A DNA stretch of 64,000 nt from Aurifilum marmelostoma (Eukaryota > Ascomycota > Sordariomycetes > Diaporthales > Cryphonectriaceae): assembly GCA_027559495.1 (NCBI GenBank), contig JAMXSV010000010.1:1054001-1118000 (forward strand). Direction: 5' to 3'. Within the stretch, counting starts at the first letter, position 1; each line of letters begins with the position of its first letter. Positions 33,885-45,644 of the stretch are shown piece after piece. A model generated the notes under the pieces. It had not been told where the DNA came from and searched no databases. It worked only from the letters and a program-made list of their open reading frames with translations. The position numbers and the translations under genes were made by a program.

Positions 33885-36198
33885 ATGGCGGACCAACCCA
33901 TATCTCTGAGGTGGTCAGCCTCTTACAGCGTTGTTCCTTCTTCGGATCGGGCTGCTAGGGGTCTAGAGGGCGACAAGATTCGTCTGCCACAGACAGCCCT
34001 CGAGAACCTCCTCTCCGAGTCTGCCAAGCAGACGACCAACCTCGGCTCTGCCTACGACCCCTCGAACCCTTATATACGCTCCGCCAGACCCGAGTACTCC
34101 GACTCCTTGGCCGGATATGTCGGCCAGCTGCCGAACCCCCCTCATGTTCCGCCTCGTCAACCCCATCAATGGAAACATGGTCTACGCCGGCATACGGGAG
34201 TTTTCTGCCGAAGAGGGGGAGATTGCCCTGAGCCCGTACCTCATTGAGGCTCTGGATATCAAAGAAGACGGTCGCTCAGGCGATGGCCACGCAACAGAGG
34301 AGCAGGCTGCGGGCTCGACCGGCACCAACGGGTCTGCAGGTCAGATTCAGATACGAGTAGAGGCAAAGGCATTACCAAAGGGCACATATGTGAGGCTACG
34401 GCCGCTAGAGGCTGGGTACAATCCAGACGACTGGAAAGCGCTCCTGGAACGGCACATGCGTGGCGCCTTCACTACACTGACCAAGGATGCGGTGCTGTCG
34501 GTTCGCGGTGTCAAGGGCGAGACCTTTCAGTTCTTGGTGGACAAGTTCGAACCGGAAGGTGATGGCATATGCGTCGTGGATACGGACTTACAGGTCGATA
34601 TCGAGGCGTTGAACGAGGAGCAGGCACGGGAGACTGTGCGGCAGATCATGGCCAAGGCGCAGAGGGCCCCAGGCACTGCCGATGGAAGCTCGGCCGGCGG
34701 TCCGATTGACATATGGAAGGCCGTGCAGGGTCAAGTGCTCGAGGGGGAATATGTCGTCTACGAGCTCGACTCATGGGACAAGAGCAGGGATCTGGTGATA
34801 GCACTGAGCGGCATACAAGATGGTGATGAGATTGATCTTTTTGTCAGCCCTCGTTCCGCCCGCTCTCGTGTTCCGCCGCGCGACTCCGAGCATGTCTTTG
34901 GGGAGCTGTCGAGCCCGTTGCAGGGGAGCAAGGAGCTTCGTCTCTCTGCGCGGAACGCGGACCTGGACGGCGCAGAGGGTCTGTGGATATCGGTGCACGG
35001 GTATGCCACGGCGGACGCCACGCCGCCTACGGCTCGACCACGGCCCTTCATACTGCGCGCGAGAGCTGCTTCGGACGATGAAATAGCAAGTGCTGCAGGT
35101 GAAAATGCCGTGGAACATGCAGCAGACGAAGAGCAGTGCAAGAACTGTCTCCAGTGGATACCAAAACGCACCATGATGCTGCACGAGAACTTCTGTCTGC
35201 GCAACAATGTCGTCTGTCCACACTGCAGGAACGTGTTCCAGAAGCGCTCTCTGGAATGGCAAAACCACTGGCATTGCGACTCTGGTGACGGCTTCGGCAG
35301 TAGTGCTGCGAGCAGAGCCAAGCACGACGCGATATTCCACACACCACGCACCTGCCCCAGCTGCGGTCCAGACCAGACATTTCCCTCACTGCCTCTCCTG
35401 GCACGCCATCGAACAACCGTGTGCCCATCAAAGCTCATTCTGTGCCAGTTCTGTCACCTCGAAGTGCCGCAGGAAGGCGACCCTACCGACCCTGCGTCGG
35501 AGGCCGAGACAGCCATCACGGGACTCACACCTCACGAGCGGGTAGACGGTACACGCACGACGGACTGCCACCTCTGCGGCAAGATCATCAGGCTCCGCGA
35601 CATGCCCGCACACATGGCGAATCACGAGCTCGATAAGAAATACCGCGAGGCACCGCAGATCTGCCGCGACAAGCTCTGCGGGCGCACCCTGCACGGTGTC
35701 GGGTCGCGGGGACAGATAGGCGCCGGGCTGCGCATGGGCCAGGGCCCGGGGAACGACCTAGGCCTCTGCTCCATCTGCTTCTCGCCGCTGTACGCATCCA
35801 TGCACGATCCCGAGGGCAAGGCCCTGCGGCGGAGGATCGAGCGGCGCTACCTGACCCAGGTGATGTCGGGCTGCGGCAAGAGCTGGTGCGGGAACGAGTG
35901 GTGCAAGACGGGGCGGAAGAACCTCGGCCTGGAGGCTAGGACCGTGGCAGGGGGCACGGCAGGGCTGATGGCCGCGGTGAAGCCCCTCGTGGCAGAGGTG
36001 GACGACAAGGGCAAGCCAATGTTCTTTTGTGTGGACGAGGGCGGGCAGAAGCGGCGGATGGTGGCGGATGTGCTAGCCTCTGAGGGCATCTGGGGGCTGG
36101 AGTGGTGTGTTGCTGCTGCCGAGTCTGAGGGGCCGAATCTCGACAAGGCGCGGGAGTGGTTGAAGAACTGGGCGCCAGTGAAGGGGGCGCCAGTTTAG
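33885..36198 (+). CDS. UFD1-domain protein with TRAF/C2H2-type zinc fingers, frame interrupted once
   Basis: About 770 residues from the ATG at 33885 (MADQPISLRWSASY). The N-terminal UFD1-like fold is recognisable by DKIRLPQTALENLL, then LMFRLVNPINGNMVYAG and IREFSAEEGEIALSPYLI. The second lobe has LPKGTYVRLRPLEAGYN. The C-terminal half holds cysteine/histidine clusters: CKNCLQWIPKRTMMLHENFC, CPSCGP, CQFCHLEVP and CHLCGKIIRLRDMPAHMANH, as in TRAF-type fingers. UFD1 domains bind ubiquitin chains with Cdc48/p97, so a role in ubiquitin-dependent processing is likely; this long fungal form is distinct from the canonical Ufd1 of the Cdc48 complex. The frame changes by one base at six C (34136-34141), exactly where QLPNP should continue into LMFRLVNP. 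A surplus base there explains it; no intron fits. Confidence 0.88.
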
Positions 36199-36465
36199 GC
36201 AGATTCCCCCTAACATTGAATTTCAGACCTAGATCAAGATGATGACATCCCAAGTGCCATGTTTTACAGAGAGAGAGAGACAAAAGACAGAATTGGCTGT
36301 TATTATCACGGGATTTGGGACATACTTATGACAGTCTGCATGATTCCAGGACAAACTCATATAAATTCAAGAAAATGACTACCTCAATACGGACTGTTTG
36401 CCCTCTCTAGAATACATGTCTCTTCGTCAATCTCGCCAATACACCGCCCCTCGAAGGGTGCTGCT

Positions 36466-36651
36466 TTAGTGCTTGTCCTTCTGTTACGCCCAATATCAGT
36501 CACAAATTCTTCCATCAGTGTCTGACCGTGCGGGACAAACAAAGAGAGCCGGGAGACGGCAAGGTGTCGTCTAGATACGTACGCAGCAGGCACAGTCCGT
36601 GCCGCAGTTCTTGCAGGTGCAAGTCGTACATCCACAGCCAGCTGGAGGCAT
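36466..36651 (-). CDS. Metallothionein-like peptide, two exons
   Basis: A 27-residue peptide. Exon 1 (36583-36651) encodes MPPAGCGCTTCTCKNCG followed by TDCACC; exon 2 (36466-36480) encodes KDKH and the stop. The 102-nt intron between them has a GTACGT donor, a CTGAT branch site about 15 nt from the end and a GTAACAG acceptor. Eight cysteines in 23 residues, arranged as CxC, CxxCxC and CxCC, and the absence of aromatic residues match small fungal copper or zinc/cadmium metallothioneins (the Neurospora copper metallothionein is also about 26 residues). It would chelate metal ions in the cytosol. Without splicing, the frame reads three further codons to a stop, which is the alternative end. No metal-response element was confirmed. 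Confidence 0.8.
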
Positions 36652-36706
36652 GTTGGAAATTATGCTATCAGTCGTCAAGAGCTTCGAGAGGGTAGTATGT
36701 GATGCT

Positions 36707-36737
<31 letters not shown>

Positions 36738-37708
36738 AATAGAGAAAATATGAGAAACTCGTTCGAAAACAGGATAAGAGGTAGAGGCACTGGCTATTTA
36801 TCATGGGAATCCCCCTCCATCCTACTACAATGCTGCTAAGACACACCGGAAACGGCTCGAGGGGTGACGTTGACCCTGTCAACTTGGCTTTGACCGCCAC
36901 GGCACGATGATGTATATCAGAACAAGCGACACACGTGAGCCTCCCAAGAGGGTCTACTATAGTAGCCGAGTCGATAGGCTCACTCATTGTAGATGCTAGG
37001 ATGGATCCATGTGGGAGTGCGCTGGGGCCGCCTCATTTGCCTCTTGCCAGCGTCATCCGGCATCAGTTGACCAGGCTGCTACCATACAAGATACTTTACC
37101 TATGGCAACTTTGGGCTTTCGCAGTGAGGGGCGCAGGTCTGTATTGACTCGCAGGTCTAGGATGCTGAAAAACCAGATGAAGCAGTTGGGGGACTGTTGC
37201 TTCAGCGTGTTTGAATTTTGTTCGCCTAGGGGTAGGACTTACGTTCAACATTGCTCGACAGAGTTCTTGAGCCAGAGCATAGAAGTTGAAAAGCAACTCT
37301 CAAACGTTATCATATCAGTACTGTGGCAGTTCTACCTGGGCGCTGTGAAGATGCCTGGGTGTGGGTTGAGAACCGAGCGATGAGATGGAAGCAACTGTGT
37401 TTGGGCCGGAGCGCATGGTCCTTCTGGTTCGGGGGCGTTGCACAGGTCGCTGCGGGGTCCCTCTGCAGCTGCTGACCAGGATCTCTAGCCGCAACGACCC
37501 TGAAAGACAGGGGGTCATAGCCCTCTACACGGCTTCCAGGGTCCCCTGTACCGTAAGGTGCCCGCTGCGGTGCTGGTGCAATGCCCACCGTAGTGACGTA
37601 CCGTGCAAAGGATCAGCACTTCGGGAAATTCTCACAACACACAACGATGCCGATCTCCGAGTCCAACCTGGGTCTCAACCTCAACCACGCCTCCCCTTCG
37701 CCCGCGAC
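36652..37708. other. Divergent intergenic region
   Basis: About 1.06 kb between the metallothionein and ARP6 starts. The frame that becomes ARP6 is open upstream to 37,385 but that part is unlike any Arp6 and is taken as leader. Confidence 0.5.
36707..36734. repeat. Dinucleotide repeat (TG)14
   Basis: A perfect TG/CA microsatellite about 55 bp upstream of the metallothionein start codon, probably in its leader or core promoter. Confidence 0.85.
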
Positions 37709-39098
37709 ATGGCACCAAGACGCTCCAAGCCGGCGCCCCCTCCAGCACCCTCCCGCACCCTCGTCCTCGACAACGGCGCACATACCATCAAGGCTGGCTT
37801 CGTGACAGCCGACGCTGTCGACGAACCGCGCGTCATTCCCAACTGCATCGCACGCGACCGCACCAGGAAGATCTACGTCGCCTCAGCACTCGACGGGTGC
37901 AAAGACTTTGGCGAAATCTCGTTCAGACGGCCCGTCGAGAAGGGCTACATTGTCAACTGGGAGGTGCAGAAGGAGATCTGGGACCACGAGTTCTTCTCCA
38001 AGGACGCGCCGCAGCCATGCGACCCCACCGAAACGAGGCTTGTCCTGACAGAGCAACCCAACTCTCTGCCGGCGCTGCAGGCAAACTGTGACCAGATGGT
38101 GTTTGAGGAGTTTGGGTTCGCGAGCTACTACAGGGGAATAGGTAACGAGGATGAACCCACGACCTCAAGGACAGGGTGCTGACTGCCTGCTAGCGCCCAC
38201 TTTCAATGCGTATGAGGACATACAGACCACCTTCCGCACGCCTGGACATGATAAGTCCTCTGCCCAGCTGCCTGTCGAGCTGATGCTCCTGATCGACTCG
38301 GGCTACTCCTTCACTACCATCACGCCCATATTCCAGGGCCGACCGCTGCAGTCCGCCATCCGCAGGCTCGACGTCGGCGGCAAGCTGCTCACCAATTACC
38401 TCACGCGACTCCTCTCCCTGCGACACTACGACATGCGGAACGACACATACATTGTAAACGAGATCAAGGAAAAGTCATGCTACGTCTCGCTCGACTTCAA
38501 GGGTGACCTAGAAAAGACATGGAAGGGCACGCGCGGCGAGAGGAGGGAGCCGTACCTGACAGGAGCGGGGATAGCCAAAGACTACGTCCTCCCGGACTTT
38601 CATGCTCGCGCCTCTGGCATCGTCCGCGACTTCGATGCAACATCCACCGCGAAGCAGCGCAAGCTCGCCGCGGCCGCCTCGAACGAGGACATCCTGACCC
38701 TGCGCAACGAGCGGTTCGCCATTCCCGAGATCCTCTTCAATCCTTCAGATATCGGCATGCCGACCCCCGGTCTCGCCGACCTGGTTCACCAAGTCCTGCA
38801 GGTGCTGCCCGTGGGGCTCTGGCCCGGCCTCCTAGCCAACATCCTCGTGGTCGGCGGGAACACTCAATTCGACGGCTTCATCCAGCGCCTCCAGAGGGAG
38901 GTTGTCGCCCGCGTGCCGGACGAGTGCACAGTCAGAGTCGCCCGGCCCGCCAACTCAATCTGTGCCACGTGGCGCGGCGCGGCCAATTTTGCGAGGCACC
39001 AGCACGTGGAGAGGCTGGCGGTCACGAAACAAGAATATGAGGAGAATGGTGCTGCCTGGGTTGCAAGGAAATTTGCCGCAGGCCTAGGCCCAGACTGA
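37709..39098 (+). CDS. ARP6: Actin-related protein Arp6, subunit of the SWR1 complex
   Basis: Exons 37709-38141 and 38194-39098 with a 52-nt intron (GTAACG donor, GCTGACT branch site, CTAG acceptor), 445 residues. The ATG at 37709 opens MAPRRSKPAPPPAPS and runs into TLVLDNGAHTIKAGF, the phosphate-1 loop of the actin fold as altered in Arp6. Other markers are IPNCIARDR, GYIVNWEVQKEIWD, MLLIDSGYSFTTITP (phosphate-2), RRLDVGGKLLTNYL, NERFAIPEILFNPSDIGM and NILVVGGNTQFDGF. Arp6 supports the exchange of H2A for H2A.Z by SWR1 in the nucleus. The size is close to yeast Arp6 (438 residues). The FNPSDIGM segment is a good discriminator from other Arps. Confidence 0.95.
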
Positions 39099-40805
39099 GG
39101 CGAAGACGACGAGCTAACAGGGACTGGGCTGGACAACATAGACAGTTACCCCTTATGAAATTCTATTCCTCATTATCTGTGTCTCTCACTTCGCTTAATT
39201 TCATAGGATACTATCAATGAAGCAAATCATGCGCCAGAGTCCTCGTGCCACAAAAAGGGCAGGACGTCGGAACGTCCACGCTACACGACAAATGCGTCGT
39301 AGCCGCTGCACGGCTGGAGCTCCGGCCAACCACTATATGGCCCACCCCAAGAACCCAAAACCAGCAGTCCATAAGAGTATTTTTGTTGAGATGTTGTTGA
39401 GTAAGCCTGGGGTTGGTCGAGAAAAAAAGAGGAGTGAGAATAGCCGCTGGGGGGGGGGGGGAAGCGAGCGTGATATAAGCGAGCTATGAGCCGGGTCCTC
39501 TTGTCAGTGTTTGAACTGCAATAGCACCTGCATACTGCCTAGGTAAGTATACAGTAACTCACTGTTGTCCATTGTGGATATCTGTGTATACTCTCTATAT
39601 CAAATGAAATGTTAGCACATGTCTCAAGTAGTCAAACTGGTATGGTCAAATGAAACGGCCAGGTTGAGTCATGAGCGTGTTGGACAAGGAGCAGGATTCG
39701 GTAAACACTTTGGTAAGTAAATGTGTGTAACTTGTGTGTGCCAGGAATGCGAGTATCTTGATTGAAGCCCAGTGTCTGAGTGCTGCTTCATGCAAAGGCA
39801 AGACTGGGGGAGGCAAGACTTACTCGAATGATAAATTTTGATGTTGGAGGGAGAAGAGAAGATCACAATACAAATGACGACCAAGATCAGAGTTTATTTA
39901 TTGATGTTCAACCTGGTATGAAAGGTAGGAGCTTCTAATAGTGCACGATGACTCTTTCCACTTTGCGCCATAATCATTATAGTCAAGATAGCTATGACCG
40001 AGCACCTGATATATGATCTCATAGGCCGCTTGATGAATAGCACTACTCTTAAGATACATTTGAATCAAGTGGTTAGCTCTGTTTTTAGAGGACCACCCAG
40101 CGATAGTTCTACTTTCAGATACACAACAACAAGACACCTTTTTCCATTGCCTTCTTTTCCATTCAGATCTTTTGCGAGCCGCCTGGGCAGGTCTAGGGCA
40201 GGTTTTTCACCCCGATCCTGTGCCTCGTTAGCCTTCCTTTGCCGTTTCTACGATACAGCACGCTTGCGTAAACGGGCTCCTTGCCCATGACTTGGTCCGC
40301 TGTCCTCTTCTACATGCGACAGCGCCCGAGTTCTGGCTCAATGAGAGCTGTTTTTAGCTTAAAGGCATGGAGACCAAAAGTCTAAGAGCGGGGCCGTTTG
40401 CTTGACACATCTGAGAGTAGAATTCTTTTAGTGCAAGTTCAGAAAACTAAAGCGTAGATCTTCAAGTATGGACTGGCTAGTGCGAAATCTATTGTATATA
40501 AATATGAGCTGCGCCCCCCGCTCCAGGGCCCAGGTTGCAAGGCCTCCAGCAAGCAGACTGCAACAAGCACTCTAGTTTGATTTCTTATGCCTACATGATA
40601 AGTAGGTCATTATACGCATGCGCTCACACGCATGACTGAAGCCTTATGCGAACAAATAAACAGGCTTTGTAAGTGATTATTACAGGAGGTTCAAACTCTA
40701 AATGATTAATAAAATATCTACTAATACAGCGCAAACCTCTGTCATAAGTCGCCAGCCCTGAGATAATTCTTTCACGGATTTACCTTCTCTAGACCACCTT
40801 TCAAA
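39099..40805. other. Intergenic, AT-rich, with a G13 run
   Basis: About 1.7 kb. It has a run of thirteen G at 39,449-39,461 and otherwise AT-rich sequence; no gene or structural RNA was recognised. Confidence 0.5.
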
Positions 40806-41306
40806 ATGGTCAGCGATTGTCGAGTGGGATCAAAAAATACTGCAGAGGCCACTGCAGCCATAAAACCGCGCTTTGTCAGACTTGATGCCATCACGCCATG
40901 CAAAGTATGCATCGGAGAGCTCAGCCTCCTAGGGATCTACACTGCGTCTGGATTGATGGACTTTTGGTGGCCAGAAGAAACAGATTTGGTCTCACCAGGC
41001 ATTGTAATAACCATATGCAGGGGTGTTGTGTCTGCAGGCCTGGTCGGCACACTGTACGTGGCATTCCGGAGCGAGCCCTACATCTGCAGGGTATGTGAGT
41101 CACCTCAAGGCCATGTATTCACAAGAGCAGCCTGGGACATTGTCTGGGTTGCCCAGAGTCTGTATTCCTTTATTCGGGGTCGTGGTTTTCTGACCCGGGA
41201 AGTATGGTGTTACTCGGATGGTACAGACGTGGTAGACTTTGGTGAGGTCTCTTATGACCGTGGCTTGAAACGTGACTCCGGGTTAGGCCTCGATGAGGTT
41301 GACTGA
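40806..41306 (+). CDS. Doubtful hypothetical protein, 166 residues
   Basis: An intact frame with a good fungal start context (CAAAATGG). The product has two hydrophobic stretches, LLGIYTASGLMDFWW and VSAGLVGTLYVAF, a few cysteines, and an acidic end (GLGLDEVD). I recognise no family. Its flanks are AT-rich and otherwise empty, so a chance ORF or the remnant of a larger gene is quite possible. Confidence 0.3.
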   Translation: MVSDCRVGSKNTAEATAAIKPRFVRLDAITPCKVCIGELSLLGIYTASGLMDFWWPEETDLVSPGIVITICRGVVSAGLVGTLYVAFRSEPYICRVCESPQGHVFTRAAWDIVWVAQSLYSFIRGRGFLTREVWCYSDGTDVVDFGEVSYDRGLKRDSGLGLDEVD

Positions 41307-41745
41307 AGATAAGAGAGACTCATGACTTTTATCAGTGCTGAGACAAATAACTCCTTCTGCTGCTGGGCTGGGATTCAACAGGGCTCATGGAACGCTTACC
41401 AGAAATCCAACCTACATCTTTGAGCACCTTGACAACAACCCTACTTAGAAGCAGACAGCGAGGATACAGCAGAACTGGATCATCATAGCAGTACTCATCT
41501 CCGCTATAGCAGCCCCTATATCCAGTCTGGAGATCGTTTGCCTGACTTGATCTTGTTATCTTAAACAGTTTTATTACGGTGCGGTGCCACAGTGCTAGTG
41601 ACCATAATAAAGATAAAAGATTCGAGGGACAATGTCCAACACTAAATGTAAGCTCGCCTTTACGAGATTATTCGAAAGATATCTCTACAAAATTCTAAAA
41701 CTTTTTGGTTCTATCAGACAAGCACCAAAAAATACGCAAAACCTT
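41307..41745. other. Intergenic
   Basis: About 440 bp, AT-rich, containing the 3' side of the MFS gene. Nothing recognised. Confidence 0.5.
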
Positions 41746-43322
41746 CTAATATATGTACTTGAAGCCTTCGACACCCTCGATCACCTCCCTGCCATTCCGC
41801 GCCCGGCTGTTCGCCCTCCAGAACAGCCACCCACACGCCATGACAACGGCAATGATGAGTATATGGCTCCCGATACTGATCCATATCGCCGTCGGATACA
41901 GAGGTGCTTCAGACGCCCTGAAGATGTACGACCCGGCGATGCCCCCCAGCGCATTGCACCCGCTCACGGCGGCAGCGACAGTGGCACGCTTCCACTGGCC
42001 CGTCACGTTGTTCATCTGCCACGCGTTCATGGCAGCCCAGTTGGAGACGTAGGCCCCTGTCGCCAGCATGACGCCCACGTAGCGCACCGCCACGCTGCTG
42101 GGGAACCCGAGCATCGACATGCCTGCGATGAGGCACAGGGCGTTGAAGACGATCATCGGACCCCGTAGCGCGAGGCGGTCTGCAATCACGGACGTGATGA
42201 TGACGGGGAGGACGGAGTAGTAGTACGGCGGGGCGTAGAGCAGGATCGAGTCGGCCGAGGTGAAGCCCATGCCCTTGAGGATGGTGGGGATGAAGTACGA
42301 GAGCGCGGTGGAGACGACGTTCTGGAGGAAGAAGAGGATGCTGAATGCGTAGAGCTTGACGTCGAGAAAGGGCCTCAGTACAGCCGCCCAGTTGAACGCC
42401 TCGGGCGGTCCGGCATCTTGGCGGTCCTCGTCGATGGCAGCGAGCACCTGGCCTACTTCGTCTTTCGTTAGGAACCAGAGCGTCTTGTCGGCATTCTCTG
42501 GGAAATCGGGTATCCATAGGAAGGTGACAAGCCCCAGGAACATGGTGATGGCGCCTTGCACGATGAACATCCATTGCCACCCTCGCAGGCCGTGAGACAT
42601 GTCCAGCAGGTCCAGGCCGTAATTCACAATGCTGCCGGTTGCGACTACAATGACCTGTCCTGACTGGAGATAGGCAAATCGCAGCTGTTGTTCCTTGCGA
42701 GTATACCTGATCAGATCTCGTCAGCGGGCCAGCCTGCTAGTAACAACGTCTAATCACGATACGAAACATACCAGGCCGATATGAGGTATGCCAGGCCAGG
42801 GTAGATACCAGACATGGCCAGGCCCATGAGAAATCTCAGAGCAATCATCTGTCTCCAGTCCGTAACATATCCCATACACAGCGTTATGAGTCCGAAGAGG
42901 ACAGTAGTGGCTGTGAAGAAGACGGGAGGGCCGACAAATCGCATAATGATGGTGGCCGGCAGCTTGAAGATCACCTGGGCCAACACCACGATCCAGATGG
43001 CCGTCGAGTAGCGATCCCCGGTCAGACCAAGGTCTGTGGGCATGGACGTCGCGGATGCCGACGACATGATGCCAGAGTCGATCAGGTCCAGGGCACAGAG
43101 TAGACCCGCGATGGTACAGAGGCGCAGGTCGATCTTGCGGACGATGCGGCTGTCCAGCGTCGCGTTCGCCCTGCCAGCAGAGATGTTGTCTGCCATACCA
43201 GCATTATCAACTTCGCCGCCGCCAGAGGAGCTCGATGTTGAGTCAGAGCCCCGGCGGCCACTCTGGCCGACTTGTCTCGCAGCGATCACCTCGAGGGCTC
43301 CGTCGTCTTTTCGGACCGCCAT
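41746..43322 (-). CDS. MFS permease, DAL5/TNA1-type (anion:cation symporter) family
   Basis: Exons 42772-43322 and 41746-42706 with a 65-nt intron (GTATGT donor, GATCAG acceptor), 503 residues from MAVRKDDG; an in-frame ATG at 43361 would add 13 residues. Hydrophilic N-terminus, then 12 predicted helices: RKIDLRLCTIAGLLCALDLI around helix 1, MGLAMSGIYPGLAYLISAWY before the splice, GWQWMFIVQGAITMFLG, and in the second half AMNAWQMNNVTGQWKRAT and SGCNALGGIAGSYIF, which are conserved in this carboxylate permease family. Helix 1 has ALDLIDSG where many members have a DRxNIG-type motif, so the substrate may differ. It acts at the plasma membrane. No catabolic enzyme is adjacent; a sugar-type transporter lies upstream on the same strand. 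Confidence 0.9.
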
Positions 43323-45644
43323 GATAGACTGCTGTGTGGGTATCAGATCCCCATACAGCAACAGCTGAACGATAGACCGAGGCGAAACTAAGATCTAGCA
43401 CAGGATCCGATGTATTTAAGAGTCGTGTATCACTGTTGCCCACTTGGATAATCTCGAGTGATGATTCAGCTGAAAGTAGACTTTTGTCATCGGCCGCTAT
43501 GGAAGGTTCCAATTGATAATTAAGTCAAATGCTTGGTCAGAACGAAAATTTAGGCGATCCATGTCGCCATTCTGGACGGGGTCGCATTCCGTATGGGGCA
43601 TAGGTGCCGGTGTTCTAGTCGCTCTATTCTGATCCTCCGCGCTCCGGCCCGTTTGGAAGGCCTTTCCGAAAACATTCCCGCTGGAATGCATGTGTTCGGA
43701 CTGAGGCACGCTCTATTGTATGTCGAGAGTCGATAGTGCGAGACGGACTGCGGCGCTGGTGGGGATCACGGCCGAGGATGCTGCTGCCAGTCATGAGCAG
43801 ATAGGGATGACCTGGTTTGGAAATGTTCAAGATTGCTTGAGTTACATCTATGAAAGTTTCCGGCATTCAACAGGATGGTCATAGCCTATGAACATGAACC
43901 TATGGTGACAACATGTATCTCGACTTAATCATCGCAAATGGGTTCGGAGATGGTCGAGGCCTGCGCAAACCAACACCAAGATGATATTTACAGTACTGTG
44001 ACTGCATCATGACCCACAGACAGAAGACGACAAGGTTCAGGGGTTTGAGCGGAGCAACTGTGAACTTCCCCTACATAAGTTTATTTTGCGCGGACCACGA
44101 TCTCTCGTCCAGACATGTCAGACAAATCTTGAAAATCCCGGCGCACTTGAAGAGCACGCGTCTAAGGGTGAAGCTCATTGTTTGACAGGGCCAGAAGAGA
44201 CGCCTGTGCGTTCAACAGCAGAGCAGACCCTTCGGCACCAGGGCCGCTCAGGAGTGAGTGTACTGTCGAAGGCCGGCTCGGGTTTTCCGGGGAGCGGGCA
44301 TGGAACAGCTGGTGACGATGCTGACGAGCCCGCACGGCGAGGTGTGCTACGTCGCCCGATTCGAGGAGGCTGATTGGGGCGTCAGATAGAGTCATAATAG
44401 TGTCTGGTTCAACCAAGGGGGGAAGAGTCTCGAGGTTAAGAGGCTTGAAGGACCCGTCGGTAAGGATGGTGGCGTTCTGGCCCAATGCGCGTTGTATTTT
44501 GAGCGGATGCCACAAGGGCGTGTTGCAGTTGAGGCTGACGCGATGTTGAAGGGCTTTGATTGTGTCCAGAAGTGTACGATGCAATACTTTATACTGCCAG
44601 ACATGTCAAAATTGGACGTTAAGACACGGAATAGGCCAGCTTGGAAAAGTTATGCTTCGTCAGGCTAATGGGTTCAGGTGATCGGAGATAGTAGCTGTCC
44701 CATAGATCCAAATGAGGGTCAACAGTATCGAGAGGCAATCGAGTCCTGCGCGTAGATATGATTCGACATCCCAATGTTCTCGTAGATTGGAAACGTTGAC
44801 CCGGAGAGAGGTACATCCAGACTGTTCGGCGGCCGGTCATTCACTTCCGCAACAGCTATGCACAGCGAGTCTTGACCGGACGTCATAAGGAGTCTCCAAA
44901 ACTCTTCATGCAATCCTCGGGCGGTTGACCTTCAGAATAAAATGGGATTAAGGGTGGCAGGTTATCCTTGAGGCTTCAGTCAACGGCACATCTGGGATAT
45001 GTGTACTGTGCTTTACGATACATTGTACATCACCAATGTGAGGAAAAAAAGCCGTTGCATCTTCATTCACAGAGGCTGAAGCCTGAATAGTATCTGAAAG
45101 CTTCACTGTTACAAAGCAGCCGTACAAATCACTAGTAGTCCGGGTATCGGCACTGGTCGACAGTGAAGTTCTTTTCCTAGTGCACTTTCACCTGGATGAT
45201 TGTTTCTCCCTTGCACCTTTGATGAACAAAGTGGCCCCCTTCTAAATGCCAAAGCGATACTCCACTGCCACGTCGGCAGAAGCATACCGCGCAGTTTACA
45301 TATTTTTCGCACCGAGATGGGCTGTGATCTGCGCTTTTAGAGAGATTCGTAAACAATTACGTTGTACCTGGGATTGAGAGAACAATATGCTCTAAGCGCC
45401 GAGAGAGGCAGATACTTTCATCACATGCAGGGACAGAAATTCGAGACGGGATTTCCTTTCGAGAGTCAAAACCTAGACCTGAAGGTCTTTTGTCAGGATA
45501 TGTTCATTCTCTACCGCATCGGTAAAGGTACTTAATGCGCCAAGTATAGAGATGGTCAAGACGTACGATGCTCTTAGCAAAAATTCAATACCTTTCTAAG
45601 TCTATGTCTATCGTCTATGTCTATGCGCGTATAATCATCTCTCT
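43323..45644. other. Intergenic with broken reading frames
   Basis: About 2.3 kb between two same-strand transporter genes. Several medium frames on the minus strand (about 44,162-44,584 and 44,719-44,913) are separated by stops. No protein family could be recognised in them, and no intact gene was found. Confidence 0.5.
44162..44913 (-). pseudogene. Possible degraded gene, unidentified
   Basis: Two minus-strand frames, one of 64 residues (with SLDVPLSGSTFPIYENIGMS) and one of 140 residues (with NLETLPPLVEPDTIMTLSD), have protein-like composition but are interrupted by stops and a change of frame in between. The region lies between two transporter genes, where a catabolic enzyme would be expected. 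I cannot assign a family; chance frames are an alternative. Confidence 0.2.

Noticed and set aside
37385..37708. N-terminal extension of ARP6
   Set aside because: Open frame, but Arp6 proteins begin close to the phosphate-1 loop; the extension has no Arp6-like content.
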